This document shows positions 16,036 to 23,479 of a stretch of DNA of 41,704 bases, piece after piece (the first letter of the stretch is position 1; the number at the start of each line of letters is the position of its first letter). A program made the translations under genes and the position numbers. Under the pieces are notes generated by a model. That model made no database searches, was not told the origin of the DNA, and saw only the letters and a list, made by a program, of their open reading frames with translations. Source of the stretch: Streptomyces sennicomposti (GTDB taxonomy: Bacteria; Actinomycetota; Actinomycetes; Streptomycetales; Streptomycetaceae). The stretch is taken from assembly GCF_019890635.1 (NCBI RefSeq), contig NZ_JAIOAB010000066.1, forward strand, positions 1 through 41,704, in the 5' to 3' direction.

Positions 16036-17301
16036 ATGAGCCTCACCGGGACCGCGTTCCTGTACACGACCGTCGCGCTGGCCGCGGTCGCGCTGGCCCT
16101 GCCGTTCCTGCTGTGGACGCGGCTGCGCGGCCCCCGCCCGCTGCGCGCCGCGGTGCGCGCGCTGATGCTGCTGTTCACCCAGGCCACGGCCGTCACCCTG
16201 GTCTTCGTCCTGGTCAACAACGCCAACAACCTGTACGACGACTGGGCCGACCTGCTCGGCACCGGCGACCATGTGCGCAAGGCCGCCGACCTCGGCGCCG
16301 ACGGCACCGGCGGCATCGCCTACCGGAAACTGCCCAAGGTGAGGCAGGACTTCGGCCGGGCCGACGGCCCCGGGATGCACGCGGCCGGCGGGGTCCGCGT
16401 CACCCGGCTCAAGGGCCGGGTCTCGGGCGTGGACGCGGAGGTCTACGTCTGGCTGCCGCCGCAGTACGACGACCCCGCCTACCGGGACAGGAAGTTCCCG
16501 GTGGTCGAGCTGCTGTCCGGCTACCCCGGCTCGGCGAAGGCCTGGTTCGGGTCGATGCACGTGCACGAGCAGCTGGAGCCGCTGATGCGCGCCGGCCGGG
16601 TCGCCCCCTTCATCCTGGTCTCCCCGCGCACCAACCTGATCGCCAAGGCCGACACCGGCTGCGCCAACATCCCCGGCACCGTCAACGCCGACAGCTGGCT
16701 GAGCATCGACGTGCCCAAGATGGTCACGGACAACTTCCGCGCCCTGCCCGCCCCGGACGGCTGGGCCGCCGCCGGCTACTCGGCCGGCGCCCACTGCGCC
16801 GCCAAGCTCGCCGTCGCCCACCCCGACCGCTACCGGGCCGCGATCAGCCTGTCCGGCTACAACGACCCGATCGGCGAGCGCGACTCGCTGGCCGCCCAGA
16901 GCGTGGCGCTGCGCCGGGCGAACAACCCCTACGTCCTGCTGCGCGAGGCCCGCACCCCGCCGCGCGTCGCGCTCTACCTGTCCGGCGAGGCCGGCGACGG
17001 CTACGAGGCCGCGGTGGCCCTCGCGCAGGTCGCCAAGGCCCCGACGACCGTGCGCCCGGTGTTCCTGCCGCGCAGCGCCGGCGGGCACACCATGGCGCTG
17101 TGGCGGCCGCAGGTGCCGACGGCGTTCCGCTGGCTGACCGAGGTGCTGGACGGCAGGGCGGCCGGCCCGCGCCCGGGCCCCGGCTCCCCCGCCGCACCGC
17201 ACGGCCCGGCTACTCCTCCCGGACGGTCGAACGCCGGTTCCACGCCCGCGGAGCTCGCCAGTGGTACTTCATCGCGAGCAGGCGCAGGACGAACGCGGTG
17301 A
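16036..17301 (+). CDS. Membrane-anchored alpha/beta esterase
   Basis: A 421-residue protein. Two hydrophobic segments (about 5-28 and 38-62) anchor it, and the catalytic domain follows, probably outside the cell. The domain belongs to the esterase D / antigen-85-like group: VDAEVYVWLPPQY, FPVVELLSGYPG, nucleophile GYSAG with Ser249, and His351 in GGHTMALW. It would cleave or transfer an acyl ester; the natural substrate is unknown. GGAGGG directly precedes the ATG. The last ~40 residues are Pro/Ala/Gly/Arg-rich and run 92 bp into the 3' end of the convergent TRIC-type gene, so the tail is probably read-through of an older stop. Confidence 0.85.
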   Translation: MSLTGTAFLYTTVALAAVALALPFLLWTRLRGPRPLRAAVRALMLLFTQATAVTLVFVLVNNANNLYDDWADLLGTGDHVRKAADLGADGTGGIAYRKLPKVRQDFGRADGPGMHAAGGVRVTRLKGRVSGVDAEVYVWLPPQYDDPAYRDRKFPVVELLSGYPGSAKAWFGSMHVHEQLEPLMRAGRVAPFILVSPRTNLIAKADTGCANIPGTVNADSWLSIDVPKMVTDNFRALPAPDGWAAAGYSAGAHCAAKLAVAHPDRYRAAISLSGYNDPIGERDSLAAQSVALRRANNPYVLLREARTPPRVALYLSGEAGDGYEAAVALAQVAKAPTTVRPVFLPRSAGGHTMALWRPQVPTAFRWLTEVLDGRAAGPRPGPGSPAAPHGPATPPGRSNAGSTPAELASGTSSRAGAGRTR

Positions 17302-17866
17302 CCGCCGCCAGCGCGGTGGTCAGCGGGCTCAGCGCGTCGTAGTGGATGCACAGCACCACCATCGTCGCGCCGACGATCGCCGGGACCGCGTACAGGTCGC
17401 GGTCCCAGCGCAGCAGCGAGGGCACCTCGTTGGCGAGCACGTCGCGCAGCACGCCGCCGCCGACCGCGGTGGCCAGGCCGAGGGTGGCCGACGAGGTGAG
17501 GCTGAGCCCGTAGTCGTACGCCTTCGTCGTCCCGGAGACGCAGAACAGGCCGAGGCCGGCCGCGTCGAAGACGTAGACCGCCCGCTGGATGCGCTCCACG
17601 TGCGGGTGCAGGAAGAAGACCACGGCCGTGGCCAGCAGCGGCGTGAGGAAGTACCCGAGGTCGGTGAAGGCGGCCGGGGGCACGGCCCCGATGACGATGT
17701 CGCGGAACAGCCCTCCGCCCAGCGCGGTCACCTCGGCGAGGACGGCGATGCCGAAGACGTCGAAGTTCTTGCGGACGGCCAGCAGCGCGCCGGAGATGGC
17801 GAACACGAAGATGCCGACCATGTCCACGCTGTGCTGGACGGAGGGGCTGAACAGTTGCTGAAGCAC
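17210..17866 (-). CDS. TRIC/UPF0126 family membrane channel protein
   Basis: A 218-residue integral membrane protein with two tandem UPF0126 repeats. Repeat 1 contains FAISGALLAVRKNFDVFGI then GGGLFRDIVIG. Repeat 2 contains FDAAGLGLFCVSGTTKA then GGGVLRDVLANEVP. About seven transmembrane helices are expected. Prokaryotic TRIC homologues are trimeric monovalent cation channels; physiological role is unclear. The start is GTG with no obvious ribosome site. The 3' end overlaps the convergent esterase by 92 bp. The next gene upstream on the same strand is the M1 peptidase, separated by a hairpin. Confidence 0.9.
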   Translation of the reverse strand: MLQQLFSPSVQHSVDMVGIFVFAISGALLAVRKNFDVFGIAVLAEVTALGGGLFRDIVIGAVPPAAFTDLGYFLTPLLATAVVFFLHPHVERIQRAVYVFDAAGLGLFCVSGTTKAYDYGLSLTSSATLGLATAVGGGVLRDVLANEVPSLLRWDRDLYAVPAIVGATMVVLCIHYDALSPLTTALAAVTAFVLRLLAMKYHWRAPRAWNRRSTVREE

Positions 17867-17894
17867 CCCACATTCTTACTCAGGATCCGGGGTG

Positions 17895-17913
17895 CGCCTT
17901 GCGATGCAAGGCG
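17895..17913 (-). terminator. Hairpin after M1 peptidase
   Basis: CGCCTTGC (17895-17902) and GCAAGGCG (17906-17913) form a perfect 8-bp stem with a GAT loop, 18 nt beyond the peptidase stop. It separates the peptidase from the TRIC-type gene downstream. Confidence 0.65.
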
Positions 17914-17930
17914 TGGTGGGGCCTACAGGG

Positions 17931-19322
17931 CTAGAGCGCGGGTTTGCCCGTCGTGTACAGCCATGTGTCGAACAGGCCGTCCAGCCGCTGCCCCGAGACG
18001 CGCTCGGCGAGGCGGACGAACTCGGACGTGTTCGCGTTGCCGTAGCGGTGCGCCTTGGTCCAGGCCGGGAGCAGCTTGAAGAACGCCTTGTCGCCGATGC
18101 GTTCGCGCAGCGCCTGGAGCGTCATCGCGCCGCGGTTGTAGACGGCGGAGGCGAACATCGTGTCCCGCTGCGGGTCGGCCACCTTGATCTGCCAGAAGGA
18201 GCTGTCGGCGGGGAGGGAGTCGTAGGCGGCGCGGAAGGCGTCGTGCGCGGTGCGGGCGCCCTGGTGCTCGGCCCACAGCCACTGTGCGTAGGTGGCGAAG
18301 CCCTCGTTGAGCCAGATGTCCTTCCAGTGCGCGACGGACACCGAGTCGCCGAACCACTGGTGGGCCAGCTCGTGCACGATGGTCGTCTCGCTGCGCACCG
18401 CCGAGTACGCCGGCTTGCTCTGCACCTCCAGGGAGAACCCGGCCTCCGGCATGTCGTCGACGATCGCGCCGGTCTCCTCGAACGGGTACGGCCCGAACAC
18501 CTTCGACCAGTAGTCGGTGGCCGCGGCGGTGACGGCGTACACGTCGACGCTGTTGCTGTTCTTCAGCACGGGGTCGACGGCCACGTAGATCGGTATGCCG
18601 GAGGGGGTCTTCCCGGTGCGCACGTCGAACTTGCCGATGGTGGCGGTGGCGAGATAGGTGGCCATGGGCCGGCTCTCGCGCCAGTGGGTGTACGTCGAGC
18701 CGCCCCGGTCGTACGTCGAGACCAGCTTGCCGTTGGACACGCCGGTCAGGCCCTTGGGGGCCTTGATGCGGATGTCGTAGGTCGCCTTGTCGGAGGGGTG
18801 GTCGCTGGAGGGGAACCAGGTGGAGGCGGCGTTGGGCTCGCAGGCGACGAAGACGCCGTCCGCGGTCTTCATCCAGCCGTACTTCGAGCCGAAGACGATG
18901 GGGCCGCTCAGCGGCTGGGGCACCCCGCCGTAGGTGACGGTGACCTCGAAGTCGCGGTGCTTGCGCAGCGCCTGGCGCGGGGTGACGCGCAGCTCGTCGC
19001 CGTCGCGGGTGAACCGCGCGCGTCTGCCGTCCACCTCGACGCTCGTAACCGTGAGCTGCTGGAGGTCCAGGTCGAAGGAGGCGAGGTCGTCCGTGGCGCG
19101 GGCGGTGAGGGTGGTACGGCCGTCGAGGCGGCCGGTGGCCGGGTCGTAGGCGATGTCGAGGGCGTAGTGGCGGGCGTCGAAGCCGCCGTTGCCCAGTTCG
19201 GGGAAGTAGGGGTCGCCGATGCCGGGTGCGCCGTGGATGGGGGCGCGGGAGGCGGCGACGGTCAGGAAGGAGAGCGCCGCGGTGACGACGGCTCCCAGAC
19301 GTGCCGAACGGGAGAGTGCCAT
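17931..19322 (-). CDS. Secreted M1-family metallopeptidase
   Basis: A 463-residue zinc peptidase. An N-terminal signal peptide (MALSRSARLGAVVTAALSFLTVAASRA) directs export. The N-terminal beta domain is followed by the catalytic domain with His317-Glu-x-x-His321 in VHELAHQWFG and the third zinc ligand Glu340 in NEGFA, spaced as in M1 enzymes. The usual GAMEN exopeptidase motif is replaced by GFSLEVQSKP, so substrate preference may differ from PepN. At 463 residues it lacks the long helical C-terminal domain of full-size aminopeptidase N. A neighbouring oligopeptide importer could take up its products. AAGGGA lies 7 nt before the ATG. Confidence 0.92.
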   Translation of the reverse strand: MALSRSARLGAVVTAALSFLTVAASRAPIHGAPGIGDPYFPELGNGGFDARHYALDIAYDPATGRLDGRTTLTARATDDLASFDLDLQQLTVTSVEVDGRRARFTRDGDELRVTPRQALRKHRDFEVTVTYGGVPQPLSGPIVFGSKYGWMKTADGVFVACEPNAASTWFPSSDHPSDKATYDIRIKAPKGLTGVSNGKLVSTYDRGGSTYTHWRESRPMATYLATATIGKFDVRTGKTPSGIPIYVAVDPVLKNSNSVDVYAVTAAATDYWSKVFGPYPFEETGAIVDDMPEAGFSLEVQSKPAYSAVRSETTIVHELAHQWFGDSVSVAHWKDIWLNEGFATYAQWLWAEHQGARTAHDAFRAAYDSLPADSSFWQIKVADPQRDTMFASAVYNRGAMTLQALRERIGDKAFFKLLPAWTKAHRYGNANTSEFVRLAERVSGQRLDGLFDTWLYTTGKPAL

Positions 19323-19394
19323 GAGGTCATCCCTTCGCGCGTGCGTCGATCGGTGGATCGCACGTACGGGGACGACTCTTCACTCTCCCGTTCG

Positions 19395-19408
19395 GTCATG
19401 TGCATGAC
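19395..19408. promoter_or_regulatory. GTCATG-TG-CATGAC palindrome upstream of M1 peptidase
   Basis: A perfect 6-2-6 inverted repeat lies 73 nt upstream of the peptidase start and 31 nt past the ABC-transporter stop. A further half-site GTCATG is at 19420-19425. The 116-bp spacer is AT-richer than coding DNA and should contain the peptidase promoter, so this is a reasonable operator candidate. It might alternatively fold as a weak terminator for the transporter mRNA. Confidence 0.45.
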
Positions 19409-19438
19409 TTTGCCAACTTGTCATGCCTCAGTCGAGGA

Positions 19439-21313
19439 TCACTCCTGACGCGCGCTGCCGCCGTCTTCTCCGTCGCCGCCCTCGGCCGGCTGCGCGTCCT
19501 CGGCGGCGGGCTTCTTGGCGGCGGCGGTCTTCTTGGCGGCGGACTTCCCGGCCACGGTCCTCTTGGCGGCGGTCTTCTCGGCCACGGTCTTCTTCGCGGC
19601 CTCGGCGGGCTCGGGCTCGGCGACGGCCGAGGCGGGCTTCGCCTCGTCCTCGGCCGGGGCCACGTCCGCAGCCTCCGTCCCGGTCGCCGGCTCCGCCTCG
19701 GGCTCGTCGCCGCCCGTGGCCTCGGCCGCGCTCGCGGGCGCGGGCGCGGCTTCGTCGGCCGGGGCCGCCTCCGGTTCGGCGTCGGCAGAAGCGTCCGCCT
19801 CGGCCGACTTCGCCGGGGCGTCGCCGGCGGGCTGCGCCGCAGCCGCGGGCGCGGCCTTGTCGGCCGGGGTCCCGGCCGGGGCGTCGCCGTCGGCGGACTC
19901 GTCCGCCACCGGCTCGGTCTTCGCCTCGGTGGCGGCTTCCGCCTTGGCGGCGTCCACGGCCTTCTCCTCGGTGGCCCCGGACCCGGCCGGGGCCTCGGCC
20001 GCCGCCGCCTTCTCCGTGGCCTGAGCCTTCGTGGCCTCCGCCGGGGCCTCGGCCTCGTCGTCGGCCGGGGCCTCGACCGGCGCCTCGGTCGCGGGCTCGG
20101 TCGCGGACGCCTCGGTGGCCGGGGACGCCTCGGCGGCCGGGGTCAGTTCGGCCGCGGCCACCGCCGCCGACGTCTCGGCGGACTTGGCCAGGGCCTCCTC
20201 CGAGACCAGCTCCGCCGCCTCCTTCGCCGCCGACAGCAGGACGGTGTCCTGCGGGGCCTGGTCGGCGAAGTTCTCCGGGTGGTGGCACGCCACCCGCTGC
20301 CCCGGCTTCAGCTCCACCAGCTGCGGCTCGGTCGTCCTGCAGATCTCCGTCGCCTTCCAGCACCGGGTGTGGAAGCGGCAGCCGCTCGGCGGGGCGATCG
20401 GCGAGGGCACGTCGCCCTTGAGCAGGATGCGCTCGCTCTTCTGCCCCCGGCGCCTCGGGTCCGGCACCGGCACGGCCGACATCAGCGCCTTGGTGTACGG
20501 GTGCATCGGCGCCTCGTACAGCGAGGTCCGGTCGGCAAGTTCGACGATCTTGCCGAGGTACATCACCGCGATCCGGTCCGAGACGTGCCGGACGACGGAC
20601 AGGTCGTGCGCGATGATCACGTACGTCAGGCCCAGTTCCTCCTGGAGGTCGTCCATCAGGTTCACGACCTGGGCCTGGATCGACACGTCCAGCGCGGACA
20701 CCGGCTCGTCGGCCACCACCAGCTTCGGCTTGAGCGCGAGCGCGCGGGCGATGCCGATGCGCTGGCGCTGGCCGCCGGAGAACTCGTGCGGGTAGCGGTT
20801 GTAGTGCTCGGGGCTCAGGCCCACCAGCTCCAGCAGCCGCTGGACCTCCTTCTTCACGCCGCCCTCGGGCGTCACGCCCTGGAGCCGGAACGGCGCGGAG
20901 ACGATCGAGCCGATGGTGTGGCGCGGGTTCAGGGAGCCGTACGGGTCCTGGAAGATCATCTGGATGTCCCGCCGCAGCGGGCGCATCTGACCGGCGTTCA
21001 GCCGGGTGATGTCCTGGCCCTCGAAGTGGATCGTGCCGCCGGTCGGGTCCTGGAGGCGGGTGATCACCCGGCCCATCGTGGACTTGCCGCAGCCCGACTC
21101 GCCGACGACGCCCAGGGTCTCGCCCTTGCGCACCTCGAAGTCGATGCCGTCGACCGCCTTCACCGCGGCGACCTGGCGCTGAAGGATGCCCTTCTTGATG
21201 GGGAAGTGCTTGGTCAGGCCGGTGACCTTGAGCAGCACCTCGCGGTCGTCGGCCGCGCCCCGCTCCGGCGCGGTGGCCTCGGCCGCGGCGTCCGTCTTGT
21301 TCGTCTCACTCAC
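19439..21313 (-). CDS. Oligopeptide ABC transporter ATPase (DppF/OppF-type) with long low-complexity tail
   Basis: A 624-residue protein. Residues ~25-345 form a normal OppF-type ATPase: Walker A GESGCGKST, signature SGGQRQR, Walker B LVVADEP, switch His in IAHD, and the C-terminal oligopeptide-transporter domain with cysteines in GCRFHTRCWKATEIC. Usual family length is about 330-400. Here a ~275-residue tail of Ala, Glu, Pro, Thr and Asp follows. It ends in a Lys/Ala-rich stretch (EKTAAKRTVAGKSAAKKTAA) resembling histone-H1-like tails, then an acidic end. The start is GTG, overlapping the preceding stop by 4 nt. Fifth and last gene of the importer operon. Confidence 0.93.
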   Translation of the reverse strand: MSETNKTDAAAEATAPERGAADDREVLLKVTGLTKHFPIKKGILQRQVAAVKAVDGIDFEVRKGETLGVVGESGCGKSTMGRVITRLQDPTGGTIHFEGQDITRLNAGQMRPLRRDIQMIFQDPYGSLNPRHTIGSIVSAPFRLQGVTPEGGVKKEVQRLLELVGLSPEHYNRYPHEFSGGQRQRIGIARALALKPKLVVADEPVSALDVSIQAQVVNLMDDLQEELGLTYVIIAHDLSVVRHVSDRIAVMYLGKIVELADRTSLYEAPMHPYTKALMSAVPVPDPRRRGQKSERILLKGDVPSPIAPPSGCRFHTRCWKATEICRTTEPQLVELKPGQRVACHHPENFADQAPQDTVLLSAAKEAAELVSEEALAKSAETSAAVAAAELTPAAEASPATEASATEPATEAPVEAPADDEAEAPAEATKAQATEKAAAAEAPAGSGATEEKAVDAAKAEAATEAKTEPVADESADGDAPAGTPADKAAPAAAAQPAGDAPAKSAEADASADAEPEAAPADEAAPAPASAAEATGGDEPEAEPATGTEAADVAPAEDEAKPASAVAEPEPAEAAKKTVAEKTAAKRTVAGKSAAKKTAAAKKPAAEDAQPAEGGDGEDGGSARQE

Positions 21314-22404
21314 AGCTTCGGCGCAATCTCTTCGGTCCAGATCCGCGTACGGTCTTCCGGCGAGAGGTGGCAGGCGGACCAGTGGCCGCCGTCGACCTGC
21401 TGCAGCTCGGGGCGCACCGTCCGGGTGACGTTCCCCTTGGGGAGGTCCGCGTAGGGGCAGCGCGGGTGGAAGGCGCAGCCCGAGGGGACGTTGATGAGGC
21501 TCGGCGGCTGGCCCTTGACGGGGATGAGCCGTTCGGAGGTCTCGCGGTCGATGCGCGGCATCGAGCCCAGCAGGCCCCAGGTGTAGGGGTGCTGGGGCCG
21601 CTCGAAGATCTCCTCGACCGGGCCGCGCTCCACGCACCGGCCGCCGTACATCACCAGCACGTCGTCGGCGATCTCGGCGACGACGCCGAGGTCGTGGGTG
21701 ATGAGGATGACCGCGGAGCCGAACTCCTTCTGCAGGTCCCGGATCAGGTCGAGGATCTGCGCCTGGACGGTCACGTCCAGGGCGGTGGTCGGCTCGTCCG
21801 CGATCAGCAGCTCGGGGTTGTTGACCAGCGCCATGGCGATCATCGCGCGCTGGCGCATACCGCCGGAGAACTCGTGCGGGTAGGAGTCGGCGCGCTTGGC
21901 CGGCTCGGGGATGCCGACCCGGTCCAGCATCTCGATCGCCCGGGCCCGGGCGGCCTTCCTGCTGACCTGGTGGTGGGTGCGGTACGCCTCCACGATCTGG
22001 TTGCCGACCGTGTAGTACGGGTGCATCGCGGACAGCGGGTCCTGGAAGATCATCGCCATCTCGCGGCCGCGCAGCTTGCGCACCTCGTCCGGGCCGGCGG
22101 AGACCAGTTCCTTGCCGTCCAGCCAGATCTCGCCGGACATCCGGACGTTCTTGCCGCGGGCGCCGAGCCGGTGCAGGCCCATGACGGCCAGCGAGGTGAC
22201 CGACTTGCCGGAGCCGGACTCGCCGACCACGCTGAGGGTCTTGCCCTTCTCCAGCTTGAAGCTGAGCCCGTCGACGGACTTGACCACGCCGTCGTCGGTG
22301 GGGAAGTGCACCTTGAGGTCGCGGACGTCGAGGAAGGCCTTGGAATCCTTCTCGGTGGCGGCCGGCTCGCTCACTGCGGCGCCGGTCTTGGAGAGTTCGG
22401 TCAC
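21310..22404 (-). CDS. Oligopeptide ABC transporter ATPase (DppD/OppD-type)
   Basis: A 364-residue ATPase that powers peptide import together with the partner encoded next. Walker A GESGSGKS, signature SGGMRQR, Walker B LLIADEP and switch ITHD are all intact. The C-terminal oligopeptide domain carries GCAFHPRCPYA and SACHL cysteines, which in DppD-type subunits can coordinate an iron-sulfur cluster. GTG start, in GTGA overlap with the permease stop upstream; the stop overlaps the next start in the same way. This tight coupling suggests 1:1 synthesis of the two ATPases. Confidence 0.95.
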   Translation of the reverse strand: MTELSKTGAAVSEPAATEKDSKAFLDVRDLKVHFPTDDGVVKSVDGLSFKLEKGKTLSVVGESGSGKSVTSLAVMGLHRLGARGKNVRMSGEIWLDGKELVSAGPDEVRKLRGREMAMIFQDPLSAMHPYYTVGNQIVEAYRTHHQVSRKAARARAIEMLDRVGIPEPAKRADSYPHEFSGGMRQRAMIAMALVNNPELLIADEPTTALDVTVQAQILDLIRDLQKEFGSAVILITHDLGVVAEIADDVLVMYGGRCVERGPVEEIFERPQHPYTWGLLGSMPRIDRETSERLIPVKGQPPSLINVPSGCAFHPRCPYADLPKGNVTRTVRPELQQVDGGHWSACHLSPEDRTRIWTEEIAPKL

Positions 22405-23408
22405 GAGAGCCTCACCCGCGGGTCGGCGGCCGCGTAGAGCAGGTCCACCAGGAGATTTGCGATGACGACGAAGAAGGCGGCGAGCAGGGTCACGCCGAGG
22501 ATCTTGGGCAGGTCGTTGTCGGTGATGCCCTGCACCGCGTACTCGCCCACGCCGTGCAGCGAGAACACGTACTCGGTGATCACGGCGCCGCCGAGCAGCA
22601 GACCGAGGTCCATGCCGAAGACGGTGATGATCGGGGTGAGCGCGGCCCGCAGTCCGTGCCGGACGACGACCTTGCGCTCGCGCAGGCCCTTGGCGCGGGC
22701 GGTGCGGATGAAGTCCTCGTTCATCGTCTCGAGCATGCCCGAGCGGGTGAGCCGGGCGTAGATGGCGGAGTACAGCAGCGCCAGCGAACACCAGGCGGGG
22801 AACAGCGTGTTGGCCCACTGCGAGGGGTTCTCGGTGAACGGCACGTAGTCGCGGCCGAAGATCGGCCACTGGACCCGGAACAGCAGGATGGCCAGCTGGC
22901 CCGTGAAGAACATGGGCAGCGAGACACCGGCGAGGGCGACGCCCATGAACGCGCGGTCGAAGAACGAGCGGGGCTTGAGCGCGGAGACGACACCGACCGC
23001 CACGCCCGACAGCAGCCACAGCACGGCGGCGCCGGCGGCCAGCGACCCGGTGATCGGGATGCGGGAGGTCAGCTCCGGCCAGACCGCCTGGTGGGTCTTG
23101 AAGGAGTAGCCGAAGCACGGTGCGTTGCAGTGCACCGTGGTCGGACCCAGGTCATAGGTGGCGCCGGCCACGATCCCCTTGATGAAGTGCCAGTACTGGA
23201 CGTAGAGGGGCTGGTCCAGACCGAGGTTGTGCTTGACCGCGAGGATGTCGGCCTTCGACGGGCTCTTGCCCAGGTACTGCGTAGCCAGCTGGTCGGCGGT
23301 CTGGCCGGCCAGCCGTGGCAGCAGGAAGAAGATGGCGAAGGTGACCGCGGAGACGACCAACAGCAGGATCACTGCCGCGAACGTCCGGCGGAGGATGTAC
23401 GAGATCAC
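22401..23408 (-). CDS. Oligopeptide ABC transporter permease (DppB/OppB-type)
   Basis: A 335-residue inner-membrane permease. It starts with ISYILRRTFAAVILLLVVSAVTF, the typical first helix, followed by a large extracellular loop to about residue 110 containing two Cys (HCNAPC). About five further helices follow. The EAA loop EDFIRTARAKGLRERKVVVRHGLR contacts the ATPases. GTG start. It lies 71 bp after the binding-protein gene, with a strong stem-loop between them, and overlaps the DppD-type gene by 4 nt. Confidence 0.95.
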   Translation of the reverse strand: MISYILRRTFAAVILLLVVSAVTFAIFFLLPRLAGQTADQLATQYLGKSPSKADILAVKHNLGLDQPLYVQYWHFIKGIVAGATYDLGPTTVHCNAPCFGYSFKTHQAVWPELTSRIPITGSLAAGAAVLWLLSGVAVGVVSALKPRSFFDRAFMGVALAGVSLPMFFTGQLAILLFRVQWPIFGRDYVPFTENPSQWANTLFPAWCSLALLYSAIYARLTRSGMLETMNEDFIRTARAKGLRERKVVVRHGLRAALTPIITVFGMDLGLLLGGAVITEYVFSLHGVGEYAVQGITDNDLPKILGVTLLAAFFVVIANLLVDLLYAAADPRVRLS

Positions 23409-23421
23409 GGGGGCCGGCGCC

Positions 23422-23452
23422 GGCGCCCGCGGGTGACGAACCCGCGGGCGCC
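23422..23452 (-). terminator. 13-bp stem-loop between binding protein and permease
   Basis: GGCGCCCGCGGGT (23422-23434) pairs perfectly with ACCCGCGGGCGCC (23440-23452) around GACGA. It lies 28 nt after the binding-protein stop and 14 nt before the permease start. Such hairpins in importer operons act as partial terminators or 3'-end stabilisers that give an excess of binding protein. Since the downstream genes are needed, complete termination is unlikely. Confidence 0.8.
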
Positions 23453-23479
23453 AATGCCTTCACCTGCCTTCCGGGGCTG

